The notes beneath the pieces were generated by a model that was not told the origin of the DNA, did not search any database, and worked only from the letters and a program-made list of their open reading frames with translations. From Euryarchaeota archaeon UBA486 (GTDB lineage Archaea; Thermoplasmatota; Poseidoniia; Poseidoniales; Poseidoniaceae): a DNA stretch of 20,599 bases. Made by a program: the position numbers and the translations under genes. The stretch is from the NCBI GenBank assembly GCA_002497765.1, contig DAET01000017.1, forward strand, positions 1-20,599, in the 5' to 3' direction. Of this stretch, positions 1 through 7,029 are shown in pieces; position 1 is the first letter of the stretch, and the number at the start of each line of letters is the position of its first letter.

Positions 1-1251
1 CTGCTCGAAGCACGGCTCTGGGCCTGGATGCAGGAGCAAGAGGCTGCGACCATGCAAGGCCTCCAATCGGCCTTTGAGCGCCATGAGGCTGGGCCGGGCG
101 TCGGCCTCCTCAAGCAACTCGGTGTTGGTATTGAGGGTGGCCAACTCGTGGCCGCCGACCCCGAGGCCATCGCCCAGACCATCGGTCAACGAACGGCCTT
201 CCTGCAGTCCTTGCCCCTTGATGCCAACGCTGCCGATGATGAAATGCTGAAGCATTTTTCGGGCCGCAAAAACCTGATTCAAACCGTTGAGCGGACCGAG
301 CGCCACTGGCGATTGACCGAAGCAGGCGCTGAGGTGTCGCCCGACGATCTTCAAGAAACGATGGTCGTCGCCGACATCACGCCTGAATTGTTGCAAGGTG
401 AGGACTGGAAAACGGCTGAGTTCCGTTCCTTTGACGTCACTCTTGAAGCGACCACGCCTCGCACAGGCCGTAGCCACCCCATGCAGGCGCTCATTGAACG
501 CATCCGGGCCATCTTCCTCGAGATGGGCTTCTCCGAACTGGTTGACGATTACGTTCAGTCGGCGGGTTGGAACATGGATGCCCTGTTCATTCCCCAAGAC
601 CATCCCGCCCGAGAAATGCAGGATACCTTCTACCTCGACCAACCTTCGAGCATGGACCTCGATGAAAACGTGATGCAGGCTTGGAAAGCCATTCACGAGC
701 ACGGCGGTGATACCGGCTCGACGGGTTGGGGCGGTTCGTATTCCACGGAGGTTTCGAAGCGTCCATTGCTTCGCACCCACACCACGGTCAACACCATTCA
801 GTACCTGGCCCGCCATCCCAAGGAGGCCTGCCGTGTGTTCTCGGTGGACCGCGTGTTCCGAAAGGAAGCCATCGACCGCACCCACCTTCCCGAATTTCAT
901 CAAATTGAAGGTATCATCATGGAAGAGGGGGCCAACCTGCAGATGCTGGTGACCACCCTCAAAACCTTCTATGCCAAGATGGGCTATCCCGAGGTCCGTG
1001 TTCGTCCGGCCTACTTCCCGTACACCGAACCCAGCCTCGAAATTGAAGTCAAGTGGCGTGGAAAGTGGTTGGAATTGGGCGGTGCCGGTATCTTCCGGCC
1101 CGAGGTCACCGAACCGCTTGGCATCACCTCACCCGTGCTTGCTTGGGGGATGGGCCTCGAGCGTCTTGCCATGCTCGTTCTCGGGCTTGACGATATCCGC
1201 CAGCTCTACATCTCCGACCTTGAGTGGCTTCGCAACCAACCCATCCTCTGA
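1..1251 (+). CDS. pheS: Phenylalanyl-tRNA synthetase alpha subunit, 5'-truncated by the window edge
   Basis: This is the catalytic subunit of class II phenylalanyl-tRNA synthetase, which charges tRNA-Phe in the cytosol as an alpha2-beta2 enzyme with PheT. The frame is open from base 1, so the true start lies outside; 416 residues are visible, against about 500 in archaeal PheS. The first ~140 residues look like the end of the N-terminal winged-helix region (for example HWRLTEAGAEV). The catalytic domain follows, with HPMQALIERIR...FLEMGF near 475-530 (motif 1), LRTHTT near 766-783, VFRKEAIDRTHLPEFHQIEG near 853-912 (motif 2), YFPYTEPSLEIEV near 1012-1050, and GMGLERLAM near 1147-1173 (motif 3). 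The motif layout is the archaeal/eukaryotic type. No pheT is seen next to it on the 3' side. I am confident of the identity; only the 5' end is unknown. Confidence 0.97.
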   Translation: MLEARLWAWMQEQEAATMQGLQSAFERHEAGPGVGLLKQLGVGIEGGQLVAADPEAIAQTIGQRTAFLQSLPLDANAADDEMLKHFSGRKNLIQTVERTERHWRLTEAGAEVSPDDLQETMVVADITPELLQGEDWKTAEFRSFDVTLEATTPRTGRSHPMQALIERIRAIFLEMGFSELVDDYVQSAGWNMDALFIPQDHPAREMQDTFYLDQPSSMDLDENVMQAWKAIHEHGGDTGSTGWGGSYSTEVSKRPLLRTHTTVNTIQYLARHPKEACRVFSVDRVFRKEAIDRTHLPEFHQIEGIIMEEGANLQMLVTTLKTFYAKMGYPEVRVRPAYFPYTEPSLEIEVKWRGKWLELGGAGIFRPEVTEPLGITSPVLAWGMGLERLAMLVLGLDDIRQLYISDLEWLRNQPIL

Positions 1252-1377
1252 GTCAAGAATTCAATCTCGCTGAACACTGTGCGTCATCTGTGTTGATGTG
1301 AGAGCGTCGGCGTGAAAGTTCTTAGGCGGGGATGCCAACCACATACCATGCAACCCGCTCCGACCATTGCATTGCAC

Positions 1378-1686
1378 ATGTCCAACGTTGAAACAATCCC
1401 CGGCAAAACCATCACCGCCTCGTTGGGTCTGGTGACCGGCTCTACCGTCCGTGCTAAGCACATCGGAAAGGACATCTTTGCAGGACTGAAGAACCTCGTG
1501 GGCGGCGAATTAAAGCAGTACACTGAACTTCTCAACGAATCCCGCAACGAAGCCATCCAGCGCATGATGATGCAGGCCCACACGATGGGGGCTAACGGCG
1601 TGGTGAACGTGCGCTTCGCTACCTCCAACGTCGCCGCAGGGGCCTCCGAATTGTTCTGCTACGGCACCGCTGTTGTTGTTGAGTGA
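1378..1686 (+). CDS. YbjQ/DUF74 (UPF0145) family small protein
   Basis: A 102-residue protein matching the YbjQ/DUF74 family, which forms small pentameric rings and is often labelled 'putative heavy-metal-binding'; no biochemical role is firmly established. The family layout is clear: GKTITASLGLVTGSTV, then FAGLKNLVGGELKQYTELL, the long amphipathic segment SRNEAIQRMMMQAHTMGANG, and the terminal strand CYGTAVVVE. The frame is open upstream to an ATG at 1312, with another at 1348. I chose ATG 1378 (MSNVETIPG) because family members begin just before the first strand and the upstream residues look non-family. No Shine-Dalgarno sequence stands out at either site, so leaderless translation is possible. 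A second, divergent DUF74-like gene starts 10 bases after this stop, suggesting co-transcription. Confidence 0.85.
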   Translation: MSNVETIPGKTITASLGLVTGSTVRAKHIGKDIFAGLKNLVGGELKQYTELLNESRNEAIQRMMMQAHTMGANGVVNVRFATSNVAAGASELFCYGTAVVVE

Positions 1687-1695
1687 GGTCTTCCC

Positions 1696-2193
1696 ATGGC
1701 AGAAAGCCTCGGCCTCATCATCGGAATCAGCTTTTGGGTTGTTTTTCCGGTGGCTTTCCCTCTGACCTCGTGGGCGCTGGGCCGTTGGTACCAAGGGCGC
1801 TTGATGGAGGCCCTCGTGGCCAATGAAAAGGCCCATGGGACGATTCTTCAGAGCGACCGGTTCAGTTCCACCACCTCGAAAATGGACAACATGGCCGCCA
1901 CTTCAGCGACGCTTCTTCATGTGAGCATCTGCGTTGGACCCTCAATTGGCCAGATGTTTTTGATGTGGATCAAGGGTATCTTTGGCGGACGTCTCCAATC
2001 CTACGATGCCGTCCTCGACTTTGGGCGCAGGGAGGTCCTTTTCCGTTTGAAGCAGCAGGCCGATTCGTTTGGGTGCACATCAATGCAAAACATTCGCCTC
2101 GAGACCTCGGTGGTTTCGTTTTCGAAGAGTGGAAACGACCGAAGAGGGACCTCAGTTGAATTCTTGGCCTTTGCCACGGGCATCCGCCAGTGA
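1696..2193 (+). CDS. Membrane-anchored, divergent YbjQ/DUF74-like protein
   Basis: A 165-residue protein. Residues ~5-28 form a hydrophobic helix (GLIIGISFWVVFPVAFPL) that probably anchors it in the membrane. After a ~45-residue linker, residues ~70-165 follow the DUF74 fold plan: a first strand LLHVSICVGPSIG, then a glycine-rich turn FGGRLQSYDAVLDF, a helix EVLFRLKQQADSFGCTSMQN, and final strands ending EFLAFATGIRQ. The alignment to DUF74 is by pattern only; the GAN turn of the canonical family is replaced by FGCTS, so this is a remote relative. It starts 10 bases after its canonical paralogue, so the two are probably co-expressed and may form a mixed ring or a membrane-recruited complex (inference). 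It ends 9 bases from the end of the convergent gene at 2203-2631. Confidence 0.7.
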   Translation: MAESLGLIIGISFWVVFPVAFPLTSWALGRWYQGRLMEALVANEKAHGTILQSDRFSSTTSKMDNMAATSATLLHVSICVGPSIGQMFLMWIKGIFGGRLQSYDAVLDFGRREVLFRLKQQADSFGCTSMQNIRLETSVVSFSKSGNDRRGTSVEFLAFATGIRQ

Positions 2194-2202
2194 TGGAGTG
2201 GC

Positions 2203-2631
2203 TCACTCCCACTCGTCTTGGAAACGTCGTTGGCGCTCCTTGGCCTCGTCGTCAATGTGGTCCTCGTCCGGCTGATGATGTTCAGGGTCAATGTTGAGTG
2301 GTGCATCGTCATGTCCGAACATGTGGCCGAATTTGTCTCTCATGAAGCGGCGAACGTCATCGGCATCGGCGCCTTCAAACCGCATGTGGAACCGTCGATT
2401 GCCGCCTCGTTGTTCGGATTGTCGGTGGCGCTGTCGCCAGAAGGTTCGGAAGACACTGAAACAGAATTTCTCGTCGTTGTCAAGTTGGAATTGTTCGGGC
2501 CAATCCATTGTCGCCACTTCGTGAACGAAGTGGTTCAGGGCCTGGAGAAACGCCTTCATGTCCTCCGTGGACGGGTCTTCGTCGGCTGGAATAGCATCGT
2601 TTTCCTCGGGGTGTTCGTCCTCGGTTGTCAT
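2203..2631 (-). CDS. Acidic protein of unknown function
   Basis: A 142-residue protein I do not recognise. The first ~25 residues are strongly acidic and probably disordered. Residues ~25-100 look folded and mainly helical, with DMKAFLQALNHFVHEVATMD, then FCFSVFRTFWRQRHRQ and a strand-like RRFHMRFEGADADDVRRFM. The tail from ~105 is rich in Asp, Glu and His (PEHHQPDEDHIDDEA). No signal peptide or membrane segment is seen. I prefer this strand to the overlapping plus-strand frame at 2218-2649 because the product has the acidic, soluble composition of its neighbours, whereas the other reads like an antisense shadow. The ATG at 2631 has only a weak upstream ribosome-binding site. It is divergent from ribK, with 83 bases between the start codons. 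Confidence 0.65.
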   Translation of the reverse strand: MTTEDEHPEENDAIPADEDPSTEDMKAFLQALNHFVHEVATMDWPEQFQLDNDEKFCFSVFRTFWRQRHRQSEQRGGNRRFHMRFEGADADDVRRFMRDKFGHMFGHDDAPLNIDPEHHQPDEDHIDDEAKERQRRFQDEWE

Positions 2632-2714
2632 AGGGTAAGAATGCCGTGAGGGTTTATCAACGGTTCAACCAGCCTTGAACGCATCCTCATAAGGAAAGAG
2701 CCTGACCCGGAGAC

Positions 2715-3179
2715 ATGGACCTCTCCGGAACGGTCAGCAGCGGTCTTGGACGAGCTCATGTCTTCATGGCACAGCCGCACTATCAAGACCAATTCCGAGA
2801 GATTCTCGGGAACACGGCGTGGCCGGGTACCCTCAACATGCAAGTGGACCCCGACATGCTCAGCCACTACATCGCCCTTCGACAGAAAGCTGGTATTGAC
2901 ACGTTGGATGCTCCTGAAGCCGATCGTGAAGCGGCCAAAACCCTCGATGTGTCGGCCTACGAGCGGATCCGCATTCGAGGCTTCCTTCGGGACGGCGTTT
3001 CGTTCGGTGGAGCATCGGCGTTCAAAGGCACGATTCATCATGACGGCGAGACAGTGGAATGCGCCGTGCTCATTCCCGATCTTACCCGACACGTCGACGT
3101 GGTCGAGGTCATCTCAACGGCCTTTCTCAGGGAGACGCTTGACATCAATGACGGTGACCGCATCACGCTTTCACTGTGA
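2715..3179 (+). CDS. ribK: CTP-dependent riboflavin kinase (DUF120)
   Basis: The archaeal riboflavin kinase, which converts riboflavin to FMN using CTP rather than ATP; it is unrelated to bacterial RibF. The 154 residues cover the DUF120 cradle-loop barrel: LSGTVSSGLGRAHVFM (residues ~3-18, nucleotide-binding turn), WPGTLNMQVD (~36-45, the family's GTLN signature), AVLIPDLTRHVDVVEVIS in the second half, and LRETLDINDGDRITLSL at the end. Many archaeal homologues carry an N-terminal helix-turn-helix domain; this one does not and resembles the short single-domain form. The start ATG has CCGGAG just upstream. The gene ends inside the 3' end of truA on the other strand: the two stop codons overlap convergently by 9 bases (3171-3179). 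Confidence 0.93.
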   Translation: MDLSGTVSSGLGRAHVFMAQPHYQDQFREILGNTAWPGTLNMQVDPDMLSHYIALRQKAGIDTLDAPEADREAAKTLDVSAYERIRIRGFLRDGVSFGGASAFKGTIHHDGETVECAVLIPDLTRHVDVVEVISTAFLRETLDINDGDRITLSL

Positions 3180-4085
3180 GCGGTGGTACACCACCGGAAG
3201 GGTGCCAATTTCTGCCCATTCGTTGTACAGCATGGCTTTGATTTCGTGCTGTGCCGCCTGTTGCCAACGTCCTTTCCGCGTTCGCTCAGCTGTTCGTCCG
3301 GTCGGTGGCGGTGTGAAGGCAGCGACATGGTGATCTTCCGGGAGCGGGGCGATGTCCCATGCGACGCCCCAAAGCACCAACCATTCGGGGGGTGCAACAC
3401 CAAAATCCACGGGCGTCATCGGGTCTTTGATGGCCTTCACGACTTCATCTTCCTGCAGGTCACCCAATGAAAGTCTGAACAGTGCGTTGGCCACACGCCG
3501 CACCTGATTCCAAAGAAACGCCTCGCCTTTGATCTCAAAACCCATCAATCGCCCGTCGTCCATCCAAGGATTGACCTCAAGGATGGTTCGAACAGGGTTT
3601 TTGCCCTCTTCGAGGCGTGCGAAATTTCGGGCATCGTAGGTGCCGACAAAGTGCTTGAGCCAGCGGCTAAAGGCCTCATGGTCGGGTTCCTCCCAGAATT
3701 CCATCGCCTCAAGCCTGTAGCGGTAGGTACGATGAAGCGCCATCCGGGGGTTGTAATCATGCTCCACTTTTTCCACGGTGAGGAACGCAATGTTCCTGTC
3801 CAATCGGTCGTCCACTGCACGAATCATCTTTCGAGGCGAGAGCGCCTCCCACAAGGACCGTTCAAGGTCAACGATGCCGCCGTTGATGCGGACATGAACG
3901 CCCGCGTCGGTGCGACTTGAGAGGACGAGGAGTTGGTCTTCTTCGGGTCCGGTGAGCCACTTCAAGGAGCGGAAAACACGTATGAGTTCACCTTGGACCG
4001 TTCGTACATCGGGCTGAATTTGACTTCCGTGGAAGCCATCGCCAAGGTAACCGATTCGGAAAAACAGCCGAACCTTCTCGGTCAG
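3171..4085 (-). CDS. truA: tRNA pseudouridine synthase TruA, apparently starting at CTG
   Basis: TruA converts uridines 38-40 of the tRNA anticodon arm to pseudouridine. The catalytic aspartate lies in SSRTDAGVHV; with the start chosen here it is residue 60, the same number as in E. coli TruA. The first conventional start codon in frame is a TTG at 3965, but starting there would drop the conserved N-terminal segment (RLFFRIGYLGDGFHGSQ, then TVQGEL), which is plainly encoded upstream in the same frame. Between the upstream TGA (4098-4100) and that segment I find no ATG, GTG or TTG. A CTG at 4083-4085 sits about 5 bases after GGAGAGGG and gives a 304-residue protein of normal TruA length. Further family matches are HRTYRY and FEIKGEAFLWNQVRRVANAL. 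It follows the TPR-like gene directly in the same frame. Identity is very sure; the start is inferred. Confidence 0.93.
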   Translation of the reverse strand: MTEKVRLFFRIGYLGDGFHGSQIQPDVRTVQGELIRVFRSLKWLTGPEEDQLLVLSSRTDAGVHVRINGGIVDLERSLWEALSPRKMIRAVDDRLDRNIAFLTVEKVEHDYNPRMALHRTYRYRLEAMEFWEEPDHEAFSRWLKHFVGTYDARNFARLEEGKNPVRTILEVNPWMDDGRLMGFEIKGEAFLWNQVRRVANALFRLSLGDLQEDEVVKAIKDPMTPVDFGVAPPEWLVLWGVAWDIAPLPEDHHVAAFTPPPTGRTAERTRKGRWQQAAQHEIKAMLYNEWAEIGTLPVVYHRSQ

Positions 4086-4089
4086 GCAA

Positions 4090-4097
4090 CCCTCTCC
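4090..4097 (-). promoter_or_regulatory. Ribosome-binding site supporting the CTG start of truA
   Basis: On the minus strand the bases after the upstream TGA read GGAGAGGG, then TTGC, then CTG. This is the only strong Shine-Dalgarno-like sequence near the encoded TruA N-terminus and is correctly spaced for the CTG at 4083-4085. Confidence 0.6.
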
Positions 4098-4616
4098 TCA
4101 CTCGTCGCTGTTGAGCATGGTGATGGCGTCCTCAGAAGAGAATCCGAGGGCACCAACAGCCCACTCAAGCGCTTGCTTGAGCCAGGGTTGAATCATGGGT
4201 GCTTGCCGGCTCGGGTCCATCACTTCAATGGCATCCACCAGGTTTCGGCTGGCGGTGAAGAGCACTTCGTCCACAGGGATGTCTTCGAGTTCGAGGCGGC
4301 GGGCATAGCGTTGGAATTCTTTGACGGCCACAGGGATACGACGACATTCAAGGGCGAACGAGGCAAAGTCAGCGATGTATTCCATGTTGTCTTCATCGAG
4401 CTCCATGGCTTTCTTGTAAGCGTTCATGATCTTCCGACCAGGGACCACATCGTCTTGTGCTTCCATGTTCTTCATGTTGGCAAATTCTGCCCACATGTGG
4501 TGCAGTTCGGGAACATCGGCGTGGCTCTTCAATTTCTCGTCAATGTCTGCGAGGGCACCGTCAATGTCGCCTTCTCGGAACAGCTCAATGGGTTTCTCCA
4601 ACAACGCTTCAACCAT
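4098..4616 (-). CDS. TPR-like helical repeat protein of unknown role
   Basis: A 172-residue, acidic, all-helical protein. Helix pairs of tetratricopeptide type can be seen: PIELFREGDIDGALADIDEK with VPELHHMWAEFANMKN (residues ~9-52), IMNAYKKAMELDEDNMEYIA with DFASFALECRRIPVAVKEFQ (~63-104), and a less regular third pair around LEDIPVDEVLFTASRNLVDA. Such proteins usually mediate protein-protein contacts, and no enzymatic motif is present. The ATG at 4616 has GGAGAAG 5 bases upstream, a good ribosome-binding site. It lies 64 bases after the membrane-protein gene and directly before truA, whose reading frame continues in phase past this gene's TGA. The TPR call is from pattern, not from a profile score. 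Confidence 0.75.
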   Translation of the reverse strand: MVEALLEKPIELFREGDIDGALADIDEKLKSHADVPELHHMWAEFANMKNMEAQDDVVPGRKIMNAYKKAMELDEDNMEYIADFASFALECRRIPVAVKEFQRYARRLELEDIPVDEVLFTASRNLVDAIEVMDPSRQAPMIQPWLKQALEWAVGALGFSSEDAITMLNSDE

Positions 4617-4680
4617 GGTATCTTCTCCGCCTTTCCGTAATCAACGGGGCTTTTCAAGCCTCGCTCGGCGTCGCCTGTGC

Positions 4681-5745
4681 TCATGCCTCGGCTTCTTCAC
4701 CGGTTGTGAGTGCGCTCTTGATGTCCTCAAGCATGTTGGATTGTGAGTGCTTGCGGTGCATTTCGTTGAGCATCATCTTGATGTCGTCCCACTTGCGGAT
4801 TTTGTAGAAGCAGTGACGTGGGTCGTGGTCGACTCGACGGGTGGTTCGCTGGTAGGAGATGATGGCAAACATGGAGCGGAAGAAGTTCTTGCTGGCTTTG
4901 GTGGCTGCTCCATCTTCGGTTTTTGGGGTCGTCCCCGGTACGTTGCCGGAAGCGCCGGCTGCGACGCCAACGGATTCTTCGACCAGACCGACGCCGGAAT
5001 CCGTCATGATGGTGACGGTGGCGTAGCCCAACATCGTACCCATGGGCGTTCGTTCGACCATGACCTCTGAAATGCGGTCAAAGAGGATGCGCCGGTGGGA
5101 ACGGGACAGCAAGAAAGCGTGCTGGAAGATGATGGCGTTGGTCGTCACGGCGTAGGAAAAACTTCGCTGGTACTTGTAGGTGAATCCCCAGAACACGATG
5201 AGGAACAGCAACCCAGAGATGAAGAAGTTGTAGTTGTCAATCGGGATGAAATTGTACGTTGTGTCGTTGCTGCTGAACAGGTTCACGATGTTGCTGATCA
5301 GGTTGTCAAGCGAGATGATGATCGGCAGGAAGGTGATGAACAAAAGCGCCACAGTGACCCACTTTCCGGAGGTTGAAATGTTCAACATACGGTTGGCCCA
5401 CGTGATGAAACACATCAGGAGCACGAAGCCAAGGGGCAGACTGTCCCAGTTCGTCCACTCGATGAGGTTCGCTGCAAGTTGGGTGAGAAACGGCGCATCG
5501 TCGGCCGGTGTCGGCGGGTTGTTGAAGAAGAGGTGGACGCCAAAGACGACGAGGCCGAGAACATACATGCCGAGGAAGGCCAGCGTGCTCGGTCGTGCTT
5601 CACCGTTTTCGAGGATGTCCTCTCCCGAAATCAGGCGGTATTTTGCACGGTTTTTGTCTTCGGCAGGTGCCTCTGCTTTGACCTCTTCAGAAGGTGCTTC
5701 GGTTGCCTCTTCGACGGGTTCTTCCACGGTTGCTTCATCGCTCAC
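4681..5745 (-). CDS. Four-helix membrane protein with a bacterial PH-like region
   Basis: A 354-residue protein starting at GTG 5745. Residues 1-35 are an acidic, Ala/Glu/Pro-rich cytosolic tail. Hydrophobic helices are seen at about 54-74, 103-120, 128-147 and 173-190. Directly after helix 4, residues ~194-250 (YAVTTNAIIFQHAFLLSR, then RILFDRISEVMVERTPMG, then LGYATVTIMTDSG) match the pattern of the bacterial PH domain type 2 (YdbS/YdbT-like): a strand pair followed by an 'I..v.v....g..lG.g.v.i.t' segment. A Gly/Ala/Thr-rich insertion at ~251-285 interrupts it before a basic, amphipathic C-terminus. Role unknown; in bacteria such proteins associate with membrane stress functions. It is the first of three same-strand genes (this one, the TPR-like gene, truA). 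GAGG lies upstream of the GTG. Confidence 0.7.
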   Translation of the reverse strand: MSDEATVEEPVEEATEAPSEEVKAEAPAEDKNRAKYRLISGEDILENGEARPSTLAFLGMYVLGLVVFGVHLFFNNPPTPADDAPFLTQLAANLIEWTNWDSLPLGFVLLMCFITWANRMLNISTSGKWVTVALLFITFLPIIISLDNLISNIVNLFSSNDTTYNFIPIDNYNFFISGLLFLIVFWGFTYKYQRSFSYAVTTNAIIFQHAFLLSRSHRRILFDRISEVMVERTPMGTMLGYATVTIMTDSGVGLVEESVGVAAGASGNVPGTTPKTEDGAATKASKNFFRSMFAIISYQRTTRRVDHDPRHCFYKIRKWDDIKMMLNEMHRKHSQSNMLEDIKSALTTGEEAEA

Positions 5746-5780
5746 GGTAAGGCCTCATGCTTCTTTGGCACGAAGTCAAT

Positions 5781-5790
5781 CAAATAACTT
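5781..5790 (-). promoter_or_regulatory. Possible archaeal TATA-type promoter for the PH-like/TPR/truA genes
   Basis: The minus strand reads AAGTTATTTG, preceded by a purine-rich run that could serve as a BRE, about 36-45 bases upstream of the GTG at 5745. That fits a TATA box with transcription starting ~14 bases before the gene. It falls in the 66-base gap after the CrtC/AttH-like gene. Weak evidence, based on spacing and A/T content only. Confidence 0.3.
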
Positions 5791-5811
5791 CCCCCATCAA
5801 GGGTCCAAAAA

Positions 5812-7029
5812 TCAGTGGAGTACGCCCCATGCGTGTTCGGCGTTTCCACGAGCCCAGCCGTAATCGGCGCGCTTGCGTACGCCGAACTCATCAACGATTT
5901 CAAGTCGAGTCAGACTGAGTGGATATTCGTTGTAGGTCAGATGCGACCACATTCCTCCTCGTGTGGGCTGGTCAAAGTGCCAGTGCGCCCGCTCGACGGC
6001 TTCCACCGTGAGTTTGATGCTCGTTCGGCCGTTCCACATGTGAACGTCAAACACGGGCAACGGAGCACCGGGATGTTGCCCGTGTGCCCCTTCTACACGA
6101 TGGGATATGGATTTCTCAACGGTGACCCGGGCAAAGCGCTCGGTGCGTTGATGCTTGGCATCGTGGAACAATCCACCTTGGGAGAGTCCAATGTGGCGAA
6201 TATCTCGCTTTTTCCACGGCCGTGCTGTTCGCGCTGTCATCGTGGGCGAGAGATGGGGCAGGAACCAATCCATGTAGGAACCGTCCTCAAAATGCAGCAC
6301 ACCCCAGTACCAAGGGGGCGAGGGTGCTTGAACACAGACCTTCTGAAAGTAGGCCGTCCCAGAAACGTCATCACCATCAATGGTGCCTGAAACCTTGGTG
6401 CCGTGCACGCGGAGAATGTCATAGCCCATACCAGCGGCGTAAGTGGCCGTGGAGGGTCGTGCCACCGACATGGCAGGGTTCAACGGTGTCAAGGTCAGGG
6501 CCATTTCAGCTGGAGCACCGTCTTGAACAGCCGTTTTGTCGCCGCGAAGGTTCAACCAAAACGAGCGTTTGTCACTGTGAAGGCCCATTGACAGGTCGTC
6601 GGGAAGCAAGGGGACGACCGCTCCTCCGCCGGTGCCAGCACCCGATGTTGGCCACGCTGGGTGGCTGTCGTCGATGGCGATCATGTCGCACGTCCGCTTG
6701 ATGTAGGGTTCATGCATTCGCTGGCCGTCAAACCACCAAGCGCACACCATGCCGTCGATCACCATGCCGCCGTGTTCGTCGAAGCCTGGTCGTCCGTTGG
6801 GTGTCCAAGGGGTGCCGTTGACCTCAACACGGTCGTTGTCTTTGGTGGACCAGAGCACCATGAGTTGTTTGCCCCACGCTTCGCCGTTGGGGTCGTCGAT
6901 CATCACCAGCCACCACCACCAATCCCATGTGAGGTGCCACAGGGGCTCGCGCAGACCGAGTTTCCACATCGTCGAGAAATCTCCCTGAAAGGTCGCTGGC
7001 GCCTCCATGTCGTCCACCAACCCCTTCAC
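5812..7029 (-). CDS. CrtC/AttH-like two-domain beta-barrel protein, last gene of the ABC module
   Basis: A 405-residue, Trp-rich protein. The N-terminal part has LWHLTWDWWWWLVMIDDPNG...WGKQLMVLW (residues ~30-60), matching the 'WW..G.l.d..G..yG.ql' opening of the CrtC/AttH lipocalin-like superfamily. Residues ~200-260 (GYDILRVHGTKVSGTIDG, then VSGTAYFQKV, then WYWGVLHFEDGSYMDWF) match the second diagnostic block, where the family has GtaWfDhqwG and W.w..l.lddG. Members include carotenoid 1,2-hydratase and AttH; others have no known reaction. Here the FDHQWG-type residues are replaced by YFQKV, so hydratase activity should not be assumed. No signal peptide or membrane helix is seen. It starts at GTG 7029, overlapping the upstream permease stop by 4 bases (GTGA), so it is probably translationally coupled. 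Superfamily call by pattern, moderate confidence. Confidence 0.6.
   Translation of the reverse strand: MKGLVDDMEAPATFQGDFSTMWKLGLREPLWHLTWDWWWWLVMIDDPNGEAWGKQLMVLWSTKDNDRVEVNGTPWTPNGRPGFDEHGGMVIDGMVCAWWFDGQRMHEPYIKRTCDMIAIDDSHPAWPTSGAGTGGGAVVPLLPDDLSMGLHSDKRSFWLNLRGDKTAVQDGAPAEMALTLTPLNPAMSVARPSTATYAAGMGYDILRVHGTKVSGTIDGDDVSGTAYFQKVCVQAPSPPWYWGVLHFEDGSYMDWFLPHLSPTMTARTARPWKKRDIRHIGLSQGGLFHDAKHQRTERFARVTVEKSISHRVEGAHGQHPGAPLPVFDVHMWNGRTSIKLTVEAVERAHWHFDQPTRGGMWSHLTYNEYPLSLTRLEIVDEFGVRKRADYGWARGNAEHAWGVLH

Noticed and set aside
1252..1377. Possible tRNA or small RNA in the 126-base gap after pheS
   Set aside because: I see no cloverleaf pairing, no T-loop consensus and no CCA end; only unstructured sequence and upstream in-frame codons of the DUF74 gene.
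2218..2649. Plus-strand frame of 143 codons with hydrophobic start
   Set aside because: It competes with the acidic minus-strand gene at 2203-2631, whose composition fits the rest of the window; the plus-strand product looks like a mirror of that gene.
3171..3179. 9-base convergent overlap of ribK and truA stop regions
   Set aside because: Small convergent overlaps are common in dense archaeal genomes; nothing suggests regulation.
3933..4640. Long plus-strand open frame of 235 codons
   Set aside because: It is antisense to the TPR-like gene and the truA N-terminus, both of which have family-level matches and a good ribosome-binding site; its product has no recognisable motif.
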